From positions 1 to 22,675 of the forward strand of contig JAADFP010000117.1 of the NCBI GenBank assembly GCA_013152825.1: a DNA stretch of 22,675 bases, written 5' to 3'. Source of the stretch: Caldisericota bacterium. Its GTDB lineage: Bacteria; CAIJMQ01; JAADFP01. Made by a program: the position numbers and the translations under genes. A model generated the notes under the pieces. The model had not been told where the DNA came from, searched no databases, and worked only from the letters and a program-made list of their open reading frames with translations. This document shows positions 16,140-22,233 of this stretch, one piece after another (the first letter of the stretch is position 1; every line of letters begins with the position of its first letter).

Positions 16140-16238
16140 ATGATACAGCAAAATCTTCCCAAAATCAAATTCAAGACAGGCAAAGAGGATATAAGTTCTC
16201 ACAGTGGGCTGGTAGTGGGAGGAGAATGTCTAACTTGA
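16140..16238 (+). pseudogene. N-terminal stub of an IS1380-like transposase
   Basis: A 32-codon reading frame, ATG to TGA, reads MIQQNLPKIKFKTGKEDISS and then HSGLVVGGECLT. A short basic lead, a GKE.ISS segment and (S/G)GL...GE is how many IS1380-family (DDE) transposases begin. Everything after the first 32 residues is missing. With the preceding 78-nt repeat it suggests a decayed insertion sequence. The IS family call is from recall of the motif and is not secure. Confidence 0.45.
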
Positions 16239-16247
16239 GGTCTGGTT

Positions 16248-16466
16248 ATGAGGTTATGGGGTGTTCATAGAGAAACCTTTGCCCTGTTTCAGCAGGCTCT
16301 TCGGAACTTGATGCCAGCTAAAGAAGATTCTTTCTTCCGCTCTTTCTTTACCATGAAACATGAAAAGGGAGATTACTGTCTCCTTGTTCCTCTCTGCCTC
16401 CTTTCTGCTCTTTCTATCTCTCTTTCCGTTCTTTTCCTCTATTCAATCCTATATATTGACTCCTAA
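16248..16466 (+). other. Doubtful 72-codon ORF
   Basis: It is in the same frame as the transposase stub, separated by a TGA and three codons. The product starts MRLWGVHRETFALFQQAL and ends in a hydrophobic stretch rich in Leu and Ser. There is no ribosome-binding site and I recognise no family. The hydrophobic tail comes from T/C-rich DNA, so this may be non-coding. Confidence 0.15.
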
Positions 16467-16486
16467 TGAGATTTTTGGGGTATAAT
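16456..16486 (+). promoter_or_regulatory. Candidate promoter upstream of the aldolase gene
   Basis: TTGACT (16456-16461), a long 19-bp spacer, and a perfect TATAAT (16481-16486). It would give a leader of about 195 nt before the aldolase ATG, in which the VOC-like stub lies. Confidence 0.4.
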
Positions 16487-16558
16487 ACCAATGATATAAA
16501 TGATGCCCTGAATGTGGTAAACCAATAGGGGGGGCGGAGAATTAAATATATAAAGCTG

Positions 16559-16654
16559 ATGGCCATAAAAAATATCTGCCATACCGGAATACGGGTAAAA
16601 ACAGAGGATAATAGTTTATTGTATCGGAATTTTGTGGAAACACAGACAGTTTAG
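16559..16654 (+). pseudogene. Possible N-terminal stub of a VOC/glyoxalase protein
   Basis: A 31-codon frame reads MAIKNICHTGIRVKTEDNSL and then LYRNFVETQTV before TAG. ICHTGIRVK...SL.(F)YR is the usual first strand and helix of VOC-superfamily proteins, where the His is a metal ligand. The frame stops where the rest of the domain should follow. There is no convincing ribosome-binding site. With only 31 residues a chance match is possible. Confidence 0.35.
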
Positions 16655-16687
16655 AAGAACAGTATAAACCGGAAAGGAAAATAGAGA

Positions 16688-17602
16688 ATGAGTTTAAAAG
16701 AAGAAAAATACGGGATAGGCGTGATAGTCCCGGTTATCACACCGCTTAAAAAAGACGGTAGGATAGACCATAAGGGGCTGGAGAGAATTATAAAGCATGG
16801 TATTACCGGAGGGGTACACGGTATATTTGTTTTAGGCACAACAGGTGAGGGGCCGTGCTTTACGGGAAAGGAGAGGGGCGAAATCATAAAGACGGCCAGG
16901 AAGGTTACCGGAGAAGATATCCCTCTATATGCCGGGGTTATGGACACGAGTGCAAGAAGGGTTATGGAAAATATCAGCATAGCTCAGGATGCCGGTGCAG
17001 ATGTAGTAGTTGTAACTCCACCGTATTATCTTAGCTCCGGAAGTCAGGATGAGATAGTCAGACATATGGAACTATCTGCTCAATACGCTAAGGTCCCGGT
17101 GATAGCCTATAACATACCGCAGTGCACGCATGTCAATATTGAGCTGCCGACAGTCAGAAAGATATTGGAGATTGACAATATCATAGGGCTTAAGGACAGC
17201 TCGGGAGACTGGGAGCAGTTCCAGAAAGAAATATTTTTGAAAAGCGAGATGGATTTCAAACTCCAGATGGGGGCTGAGGACCTGGCCGGCATAGCCCTGC
17301 TCATGGGGGCTGACGGCTGTGTGAGCGGGGTAGGCAATTATGAGCCGCGGCTGATTGTTCGGATGTATAATGAAGCTAAGCAGGGTAATGTTGATAAGGT
17401 AAAAGAACTGCAACACAAAGCCGCCGAATTAAGAAGAGCCTTTACATCCAGTAATTTCTGGCTGGCTGGTTTAAAGTATATCTGTTCTGTGCTTGGATTC
17501 TGTGAAGAATATGTATCCGACCCCTTCCCTCAGCTGACTGAAGAGCAAAAGGAAAAGGTGATAGCTATTCTCAAAGAAGAAGATATTAAGGGGATTTTCT
17601 GA
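16688..17602 (+). CDS. DHDPS/NAL-superfamily aldolase (not clearly DapA)
   Basis: Cytoplasmic TIM-barrel lyase that forms a Schiff base with pyruvate or a similar keto acid. The GTTGE pyruvate-binding motif is at residues 50-54, the catalytic Tyr141 is in YNIP, and Schiff-base Lys169 is in IGLKDSSGD. The length of 304 is normal. The arginine that binds the substrate carboxylate in true dihydrodipicolinate synthase (E. coli R138, five residues after the Tyr) is Cys146 here, so lysine biosynthesis is doubtful. A sugar-acid or other aldol/retro-aldol reaction is more likely. A GGAAAGGAAAATAGAG stretch supplies the ribosome-binding site. It lies alone among gene remnants, and the nearby DUF6785 transporter and isomerase stub fit a sugar-related role. 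The exact substrate is unknown. Confidence 0.85.
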   Translation: MSLKEEKYGIGVIVPVITPLKKDGRIDHKGLERIIKHGITGGVHGIFVLGTTGEGPCFTGKERGEIIKTARKVTGEDIPLYAGVMDTSARRVMENISIAQDAGADVVVVTPPYYLSSGSQDEIVRHMELSAQYAKVPVIAYNIPQCTHVNIELPTVRKILEIDNIIGLKDSSGDWEQFQKEIFLKSEMDFKLQMGAEDLAGIALLMGADGCVSGVGNYEPRLIVRMYNEAKQGNVDKVKELQHKAAELRRAFTSSNFWLAGLKYICSVLGFCEEYVSDPFPQLTEEQKEKVIAILKEEDIKGIF

Positions 17603-17785
17603 AAGCTGCTCGGATACGGCGAGATTAGTGAACTAAAACGAGAGACAACAATATGGAACCGGATTTTCTTCAAAAATTTCGTATTGAGACACACCTTTTT
17701 GGGGAAAGCTGTCCTTAACGAACTCTGTTGCCTAACGGTCCGAAGGCCGCCTGCCGAGCCGCCCTTGCGAGTTTTAAAGTATGCC
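17603..17785. other. Unassigned intergenic DNA with a GC-rich block
   Basis: No gene is supported. A GC-rich block at about 17728-17770 (CGAAGGCCGCCTGCCGAGCC) stands out from its AT-richer surroundings and leads directly into repeat copy B. An 86-codon reverse frame overlaps the aldolase end and has no family likeness, so it was not called. Confidence 0.4.
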
Positions 17786-17862
17786 CCCAAAACCGCATTA
17801 GGAAGCCTTAAACTCTCCTGGAGTCTCGGGTAAACTTAAGCGGGAAAAATAAAAAGCCTTCA
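17786..17862 (+). repeat. 78-nt dispersed repeat, copy B
   Basis: Same orientation as copy A, with 57 of 60 positions identical over 17803-17862. The two copies bracket about 1.7 kb carrying the transposase stub, the VOC stub and the aldolase gene. No transposase frame follows this copy. Confidence 0.85.
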
Positions 17863-18038
17863 TCCAGGGGGTGAAGAGAGAAGGTAATTCTGATTTACAA
17901 AACTGACAAGCGAGGCAACATCTACTAAGTAAATAATGGGGTCAGGCCTTCCCGCTCCGTAATGTAGGCGTAAAACAAAGAGTCTTCAGGAGCATCCAGG
18001 AGAGTCATGAAACCGCTCCTAAACCGCATCGTTGCTCA
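17863..18038. other. Unassigned intergenic DNA
   Basis: No gene, RNA or repeat is supported. GGGGTCAGGCCTTC at about 17938-17951 is reminiscent of DNA beside REP-type transposase genes, but no such gene is present. Confidence 0.3.
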
Positions 18039-18070
18039 TTATTCCAATATTCTTAAGAATATTAGAATAA
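18039..18070. promoter_or_regulatory. 32-bp near-perfect palindrome, candidate operator
   Basis: Sixteen-base arms centred on TTAA at 18053-18056, with 15 of 16 pairs matching (only C45/A64 fails). The core is ATATTCTTAAGAATAT. It ends 24 bp before the -35 of the HEPN gene, a usual place for an activator or autoregulator site. The HEPN protein has a predicted DNA-binding N-terminus and could be its ligand. Confidence 0.6.
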
Positions 18071-18094
18071 GGTTATTGGTTGCCCGCCAGTGGT

Positions 18095-18123
18095 TTGCAT
18101 TTGCAGGAGGATAGATTTATAAT
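18095..18123 (+). promoter_or_regulatory. Promoter of the HEPN gene, leaderless
   Basis: TTGCAT (18095-18100), a 17-bp spacer, and a perfect TATAAT (18118-18123). Transcription would start near 18130, about 3 nt before the ATG at 18133. AGGAGG at 18105-18110 lies inside the spacer, so it would not be on the transcript. Confidence 0.6.
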
Positions 18124-18132
18124 CGTTGCACG

Positions 18133-18933
18133 ATGGATCTGGATGTAGAGGGAGCAGAAAATCTTGCCTGCGAGATTAAAATAGGAAAAGCTGCTAAAGC
18201 TGCTGATGAAGTGGCAAAGTTGATAAAGCAGGGGTATGACCCGGCAAAGATTGCCCAATCCCGCAAAGTTTCGGAAGATATAACACTCCGCACCCTCCGC
18301 CGGCTGGTGGGAGAAGGCAGGCTGAGAAGGTCTGATATTTTCTATTCCATACCCAAGGAAAAGCGGCACTTGATAGAGGAAACCATCCGGAAAAGATACA
18401 GGGGTAAAAAAGTATCTCCCGATGGGGTCACCCGGAGCCTGCGCCGGAGGGGAGTGGATATAGCCTGGATTGAGGTGGCCATCTTCATAAATTACCATGA
18501 AGATGCATCCACCGCGTTCGGTGATTTGTATCAGGATATTCGTTCCATTGAAATCTACCTGCATGATTTGATTAGAAAGGCCCTGGAGGAGGCATTCGGT
18601 CCGGGCGAGGCAGGATGGTGGCGTAAGGGTGTGCCTCTCAGGATTCGCCAGAAATGCCAGGAACGAAGGGAGGAGGATGAAGAGAGCCCCAGCCAGCCAT
18701 GGGATTACACGGATTTGCTGGATTTAGGCTATATCATGGAAAAGCACTGGGTTATTTTTCAAAAGGTATTACCCAAACAGGTATCAAATAGGAAAAGGCT
18801 GCTTTCTGATATCCTGCACCTAAATGAAATTCGCAGGGTGGTTATGCATCCCGTGCGGTACAAGAGCCCCAGGGAGATTGACTCTGATTTTGATTTTGTC
18901 AGGGCTTTTAAAATAAAATTTGGGATTGCATGA
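18133..18933 (+). CDS. Winged-helix plus HEPN (Swt1-like) domain protein
   Basis: The 266-residue protein has two parts. Residues 1-75 (LIKQGYDPAKIAQSRKVSED, then LRTLRRLVGEGRLRRSDIF) look like a helix-turn-helix or winged-helix module with the pattern QGY...IA...VS..T...L..L..EG.L. Residues about 135-245 resemble the HEPN domain of the Swt1 group (DLYQDIRSIEIYLHDLIRKAL, then W, then a final helix). The final helix contains R234-x4-H239 in RRVVMHP, the Rx4-6H signature of HEPN ribonucleases. A role in RNA cleavage, phage defence or stress regulation is possible but unproven. An in-frame TAG at 18112 limits extension; the ATG agrees with the promoter. No antitoxin-like partner is adjacent. The next gene is convergent, 9 nt away. 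Confidence 0.65.
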   Translation: MDLDVEGAENLACEIKIGKAAKAADEVAKLIKQGYDPAKIAQSRKVSEDITLRTLRRLVGEGRLRRSDIFYSIPKEKRHLIEETIRKRYRGKKVSPDGVTRSLRRRGVDIAWIEVAIFINYHEDASTAFGDLYQDIRSIEIYLHDLIRKALEEAFGPGEAGWWRKGVPLRIRQKCQERREEDEESPSQPWDYTDLLDLGYIMEKHWVIFQKVLPKQVSNRKRLLSDILHLNEIRRVVMHPVRYKSPREIDSDFDFVRAFKIKFGIA

Positions 18934-18942
18934 TTTAGGAAG

Positions 18943-19506
18943 CTATCTTCGTCCGAGAATTTTTCTTTCTTCTTTCTCCAATGTTTCGGTAAATTTCTGA
19001 AGCTCCTCTATCCCAAGATTCATCACTGCTGCCGGTCCATTCCAGCATGGCCATCCATTCTGTGAGAACATTTCTGTATTAAACTGGATTATGAGCAGGA
19101 AATTACCCCTGTCAGGATTTTCATCCGCCGTTTCTATCCATCCTGTATAACGCTCAGATAAGGCTTTTCCAAGATAAGCTGGAGCAAGATCGGGAAATCT
19201 TGAATCGGGGAATATTCCTATGTTTATGTCGGGTTCCATAATTGCTTTAAAATAAGAGACCATCTTTTCTTTTAGAGCCTGCCGGAATACCCTGCTTACG
19301 CAGGAGGAGTACACACTAATACGAAAGAAGTCTTTTATAAGAGCGGGGTTAAGCAGGTTGATTTCTCCTTTCTCCTCGTTCCATATCCTGATTTTCACCT
19401 TATAGTAAAACCAGTAGAGAGATTCATCCTCTTGTCTGCCGGCAGGAAAGAAAATCTTCTCGGGCTCCATATAAAGCACGAGATCTTCATCCTGCACTCT
19501 TGCCAT
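18943..19506 (-). CDS. Hypothetical protein
   Basis: I recognise no family. From the ATG at 19506 the product has 187 residues and starts MARVQDEDLVLYMEPEKIFF. It is acidic and rich in aromatics, with no membrane segment or signal peptide. Features are a LYWFYYKVKIRIWNEE stretch, a paired-cysteine VYSSCVSRVFRQALK helix, and a C-terminal coiled-coil-like end (ELQKFTETLEKEERKILGRR). A TTG at 19542 would add 12 residues, but it overlaps the -35 of the divergent promoter, so I prefer the ATG. No clear ribosome-binding site is seen for either. It may share a control region with the divergent paralogue cassette. Confidence 0.6.
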   Translation of the reverse strand: MARVQDEDLVLYMEPEKIFFPAGRQEDESLYWFYYKVKIRIWNEEKGEINLLNPALIKDFFRISVYSSCVSRVFRQALKEKMVSYFKAIMEPDINIGIFPDSRFPDLAPAYLGKALSERYTGWIETADENPDRGNFLLIIQFNTEMFSQNGWPCWNGPAAVMNLGIEELQKFTETLEKEERKILGRR

Positions 19507-19536
19507 AAATTGAAAATAGCATAACTCCGTTACCTG

Positions 19537-19564
19537 TTGCAAGAGGACAAAGTGGTGCTATAAT
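19537..19564 (+). promoter_or_regulatory. Promoter of the paralogue cassette
   Basis: TTGCAA (19537-19542), a 16-bp spacer, and a perfect TATAAT (19559-19564) with an extended TG motif. Initiation would fall near 19571, close to the GTG start. Confidence 0.6.
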
Positions 19565-19578
19565 TAAGGAGAGAGAGT

Positions 19579-20262
19579 GTGTACAGGATGGCTGGGCTAA
19601 AAGTTCCTCCCCATTATGTTTTCCTGGCAGATTCCCTGTCAGAGAAAGTTATCCAAATAATCAAAAGTTTTTCCACTTCCCCTCTAGAGAGCAACATAGA
19701 ATTGCAGGATTTTGGGGAGATATTGGGGTACGTTGATAATTGCCTGCAAAGATTTTACCAGCTTATCTCTCTTATGGAAAAAAGGGTAGAGGCAACGAAT
19801 GGATATTTCCAGAATCGCCGCTCATCCACCCGCAGGGAGGCGGATGTATTCGCTGATTGGCTGCTCTATCCTGTCCAGGAGATGGTGAGCATCCGCAAAG
19901 ATGTAAAGCGTACGAAATTCTCTCCGCCTTACTCGCAGTTCCATGCTCGCTTTCTTGCTATACTCGGGAAACCGATAAGAACTCTCCTCGCCTTCATGGG
20001 GGATTTTATAACCGCTGTTAAGCACCCGGAAGAAAGGGTGAAAGATTCGCATATTATTAGACTGAGCGCGACTACGGAGATAAGGAGGGACGGGCCGGAT
20101 TTTTTAATGGCGCTTCGCCAATACCAGAGAGAAAGGGAGATAAGCGCAAGGGAAGAAAACAGAATCCAGCAGCGGTCCTCGGCAAGTCCGGAAAGAAGGG
20201 GTTTTTCTATCTGGAATATGCTGGGGGTATGGTTTTTATTTAAATTCCTGCGCAGAAGTTGA
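19579..20262 (+). CDS. Hypothetical helical protein with hydrophobic-basic tail, paralogue 1
   Basis: No known family. It is paralogous over its full length to the protein at 21583. The N-terminus MAGLKVPPHYVFLADSL is identical in both. The middle is helical with shared Y(V/I)DNC..RF..L.SLM.KR, Y.QNR.SS, DW.LYP.QEM and ERRVKDS-like motifs. The C-terminus RRGFSIWNMLGVWFLFKFLR is a conserved motif followed by a short hydrophobic stretch and arginines, like a membrane tail or sorting signal. There is no N-terminal signal peptide. GTG 19579 has AAGGAG 7 nt upstream; the ATG at 19588 is where similarity to the paralogue starts, so either could be used (227 or 224 residues). It is followed by CFI-box and nucleotidyltransferase genes on the same strand. 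Confidence 0.7.
   Translation: MYRMAGLKVPPHYVFLADSLSEKVIQIIKSFSTSPLESNIELQDFGEILGYVDNCLQRFYQLISLMEKRVEATNGYFQNRRSSTRREADVFADWLLYPVQEMVSIRKDVKRTKFSPPYSQFHARFLAILGKPIRTLLAFMGDFITAVKHPEERVKDSHIIRLSATTEIRRDGPDFLMALRQYQREREISAREENRIQQRSSASPERRGFSIWNMLGVWFLFKFLRRS
19585..19639 (+). repeat. 55-nt identical block, copy 1
   Basis: Identical at every base to 21580-21634, covering AGG, the ATG and the first 17 codons of the two paralogues. Similarity drops sharply right after it. Confidence 0.9.
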
Positions 20263-20363
20263 ACAGAAGGGGAAGATTGCAGGTTTGACGGTGGGGTAAA
20301 GGGTAAGAGTATCAAGGAGAGGGGAAAAGCGTTAAAATGTGTAAGGACAAGAGAAGTTAAAAA

Positions 20364-20750
20364 ATGGGTAAGACCAGGAGAACTCTCTATAAAATTGCCC
20401 GGGTGATGGGTGACATTGAAGCGGCAAGCAAGGGGAAGGCAGGGAAAAGGGTCCAGCGGAGATTGGCCGGGAAAATGACGGGGAAAGCGCTTAAAAGTAG
20501 CGGGTGCTTTATTGCTACTGCCTGCTACGGAACGCCTTTAGCCGGAGAGGTGAAAATGCTCACCTATTTACGGGATAATTACCTGGCAAAACATTTCGCT
20601 GGAAGGCTTTTTGTCAGTTTTTATTACTTTTTTTCTCCGCCGGTAGCCGCATTGGTGGAAAGGTGCAGTTTATTTAGAAGATTTGTAAGGGCTTTGCTGC
20701 AGCCGGTGGTTTTCTGCCTGCATAGAATCTTCCCGGGAGAAAAACTATAA
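20364..20750 (+). CDS. CFI-box-CTERM domain protein
   Basis: A 128-residue basic protein. Residues 1-45 are Lys/Arg/Gly-rich (RTLYKIARVMGDIEAASKGK, then KRVQRRLAGKMTGKAL). CFIATACYG at 48-56 is the CFI-box signature. It is followed by LAGEVKMLTYLRDNYLAKHF and hydrophobic, possibly membrane-associated helices (FVSFYYFFSPPVAALVE) with RRFVRALLQPVVF. The box is conserved in many bacteria and archaea, usually near C-termini, but its function is unknown. Cys48 and Cys54 may be metal or redox sites (inference). It lies between the first paralogue and the nucleotidyltransferase gene, 8 nt before the latter. No strong ribosome-binding site is seen. Confidence 0.75.
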   Translation: MGKTRRTLYKIARVMGDIEAASKGKAGKRVQRRLAGKMTGKALKSSGCFIATACYGTPLAGEVKMLTYLRDNYLAKHFAGRLFVSFYYFFSPPVAALVERCSLFRRFVRALLQPVVFCLHRIFPGEKL

Positions 20751-20758
20751 TCCAGGAA

Positions 20759-21529
20759 ATGGAAATAAAGAAAAAGATAGAGGAAGTTTTTTCCAGAAAT
20801 GAAGGTATTCCCCTCTACTATATAGAGTCGGGAAGCAGGCTGTGGGTAATGGAAAGCCCCGATAGTGATTACGATGTGCGTGGCTTTCATCTGCAGAGTA
20901 AACGGGAATACCTTGATTTTCTTCCTCATCCAGAAATAATAGAAATTCTATCACCCCCCTTTGATTTTGTCTCTTATTCCATAGACAAGATGTTTTCGCT
21001 TCTTGCCAGAAGTAATCCTACGGTGCTGGAATGGATTCGTGCGCATATCATTTACTACAACCGGCTGCCCGGATGGGAAGGGGTAAAAGAGAAAGTAATA
21101 GGTAATTTTGATGCCAAAGCCCTTTTTCACCATTATTTATCCCTGGCCAGGAACCAGCTACGCATGCTGGAAAACAACCAGAAATTCACTTACAAAACTA
21201 TCCTTTACTCTATCCGGGGATTATTATCGGCAGAGGTGGCCAGCAGGGGATACCTTCCCCCTTTAAGGTTTGGGCATCTTTTATCGCAGGTGGAGGGATA
21301 CAAGCAACTGGTGAGGATAGGAAAGATCTGCCAGGAGAGAAAATTGAATACTAAGGAGAATGAGGCGCTCCCGGAGGAAGAAAAAGTTTCTGTTCTTTCC
21401 CTCTTAAGAGAAGGATTTGCCAGTATTTCTGAGCGCAGGGTTGAACATACAGGTAACCAGAGGCTGCTGAGAGAAGTTTTAAGTGAATACGCGGTTTTTA
21501 TTAAGGAGCGATTTTACAATTTTGCATGA
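20759..21529 (+). CDS. YcgL-type nucleotidyltransferase (COG3541-like)
   Basis: DNA polymerase beta-superfamily nucleotidyltransferase of the YcgL group. GSRLW at residues 25-29 and SPDSDYDVRGF at 33-43 supply the nucleotide-binding turn and the metal-binding aspartates Asp37 and Asp39. After these come FDFVSYSIDKMFSLLARSNP and a helical C-terminal domain with KTILYSIRGLLSAEVASRG, all typical of the family. The residue after the GSR.W turn is usually Gly (GSRAWGF); here it is Val30. The 256-residue length is normal. The physiological substrate is unknown. It is translationally close to the CFI-box gene (8 nt) and is followed by the second paralogue. Confidence 0.85.
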   Translation: MEIKKKIEEVFSRNEGIPLYYIESGSRLWVMESPDSDYDVRGFHLQSKREYLDFLPHPEIIEILSPPFDFVSYSIDKMFSLLARSNPTVLEWIRAHIIYYNRLPGWEGVKEKVIGNFDAKALFHHYLSLARNQLRMLENNQKFTYKTILYSIRGLLSAEVASRGYLPPLRFGHLLSQVEGYKQLVRIGKICQERKLNTKENEALPEEEKVSVLSLLREGFASISERRVEHTGNQRLLREVLSEYAVFIKERFYNFA

Positions 21530-21546
21530 TTTCTCCCGGCAGGTGC

Positions 21547-21554
21547 TTTTTTTT
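21547..21554 (+). terminator. T8 run after the nucleotidyltransferase gene
   Basis: Eight T residues 17 nt after the stop codon, preceded by a GC-rich TCCCGGCAGGTGC that forms only a weak stem. It is possibly a partial terminator separating the second paralogue. Confidence 0.25.
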
Positions 21555-21563
21555 ATAGATTGT

Positions 21564-21572
21564 TGATATACT
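21564..21572 (+). promoter_or_regulatory. Extended -10 before paralogue 2
   Basis: TGATATACT is an extended -10 with no clear -35. Its end is 10 nt before the ATG at 21583, so the transcript would begin about 3-4 nt before the start codon. There is no Shine-Dalgarno sequence. Confidence 0.45.
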
Positions 21573-21579
21573 AAAAAGT

Positions 21580-21634
21580 AGGATGGCTGGGCTAAAAGTT
21601 CCTCCCCATTATGTTTTCCTGGCAGATTCCCTGT
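21580..21634 (+). repeat. 55-nt identical block, copy 2
   Basis: Exact copy of 19585-19639, at the 5' end of the second paralogue. The upstream bases and the following codons are unrelated or diverged. Confidence 0.9.
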
Positions 21635-22233
21635 TAAGGAAACTTATTTACATAAAGAGAAGAGTCTATTTCTCTCCCCGGAAGGAAGACATCCAGTGTA
21701 TAAGCAGTCTCGAGGAAATGGGCTCTTATATTGATAATTGTTTTAGAAGATTTTCCCGGCTTACTTCTCTTATGACCAAGAGAACAAACAGGATGAACAA
21801 TTACCTGCAAAACCGCTCCTCCACCCCGGAAGATGCAGATAAATTTACAGACTGGATGCTTTATCCCCTGCAGGAGATGGCAGATATTTACTGGAATGCC
21901 CGGCACATGGAATTCTCTCCCTCTTACTGGAAACTTTATCCCCTGTTTATCCGGATACTGGAAAGACCAATAAAAGATGTTTTCCAGTTCATGGAAGAGT
22001 TTATAGATATAGTGAAATATCCCGAAAGAAGGGTAAAAGACTCCCCCGTTTTCACGCTGACGCTTACCTTAGAAATAGATAGAGAAGTGGAAGAATTTTC
22101 AAATATGTTGCAGGGATACCAGGCGATAAAAGAATTGAGCGAAATCCAGCAGCAGGCTCCGGTAAGAAGGGGGTTTTCTATCTGGGATATCCTGGGGGTA
22201 TGGTTTTTATTTAAGTTGTTCCGCCGGGATTGA
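21583..22233 (+). CDS. Hypothetical helical protein with hydrophobic-basic tail, paralogue 2
   Basis: A 216-residue paralogue of the protein at 19579, of unknown family. Shared features run in order: MAGLKVPPHYVFLADSL, a YIDNCFRRFSRLTSLMTKR helix, YLQNRSST, DWMLYPLQEM, FSPSYWKLYPLFIRILERP, ERRVKDS and the tail RRGFSIWDILGVWFLFKLFR. The middle is clearly diverged, with about half of residues matching, while both ends are nearly fixed. This implies an old duplication with constraint on, or conversion of, the ends. It seems to have its own extended -10 and a near-leaderless start. The stop codon (22231-22233) directly abuts the rhomboid-like ORF. Confidence 0.75.
   Translation: MAGLKVPPHYVFLADSLLRKLIYIKRRVYFSPRKEDIQCISSLEEMGSYIDNCFRRFSRLTSLMTKRTNRMNNYLQNRSSTPEDADKFTDWMLYPLQEMADIYWNARHMEFSPSYWKLYPLFIRILERPIKDVFQFMEEFIDIVKYPERRVKDSPVFTLTLTLEIDREVEEFSNMLQGYQAIKELSEIQQQAPVRRGFSIWDILGVWFLFKLFRRD

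Noticed and set aside
17530..17790. 86-codon reverse-strand frame overlapping the aldolase end
   Set aside because: It is antisense to the conserved aldolase C-terminus, has low-complexity Ser/Phe composition and no recognisable domain.
18115..18135. ATT at 18115 as an unusual start for the HEPN gene, with AGGAGG 4 nt upstream
   Set aside because: ATT starts are very rare, and the promoter with TATAAT at 18118-18123 places transcription initiation after it, favouring the ATG.
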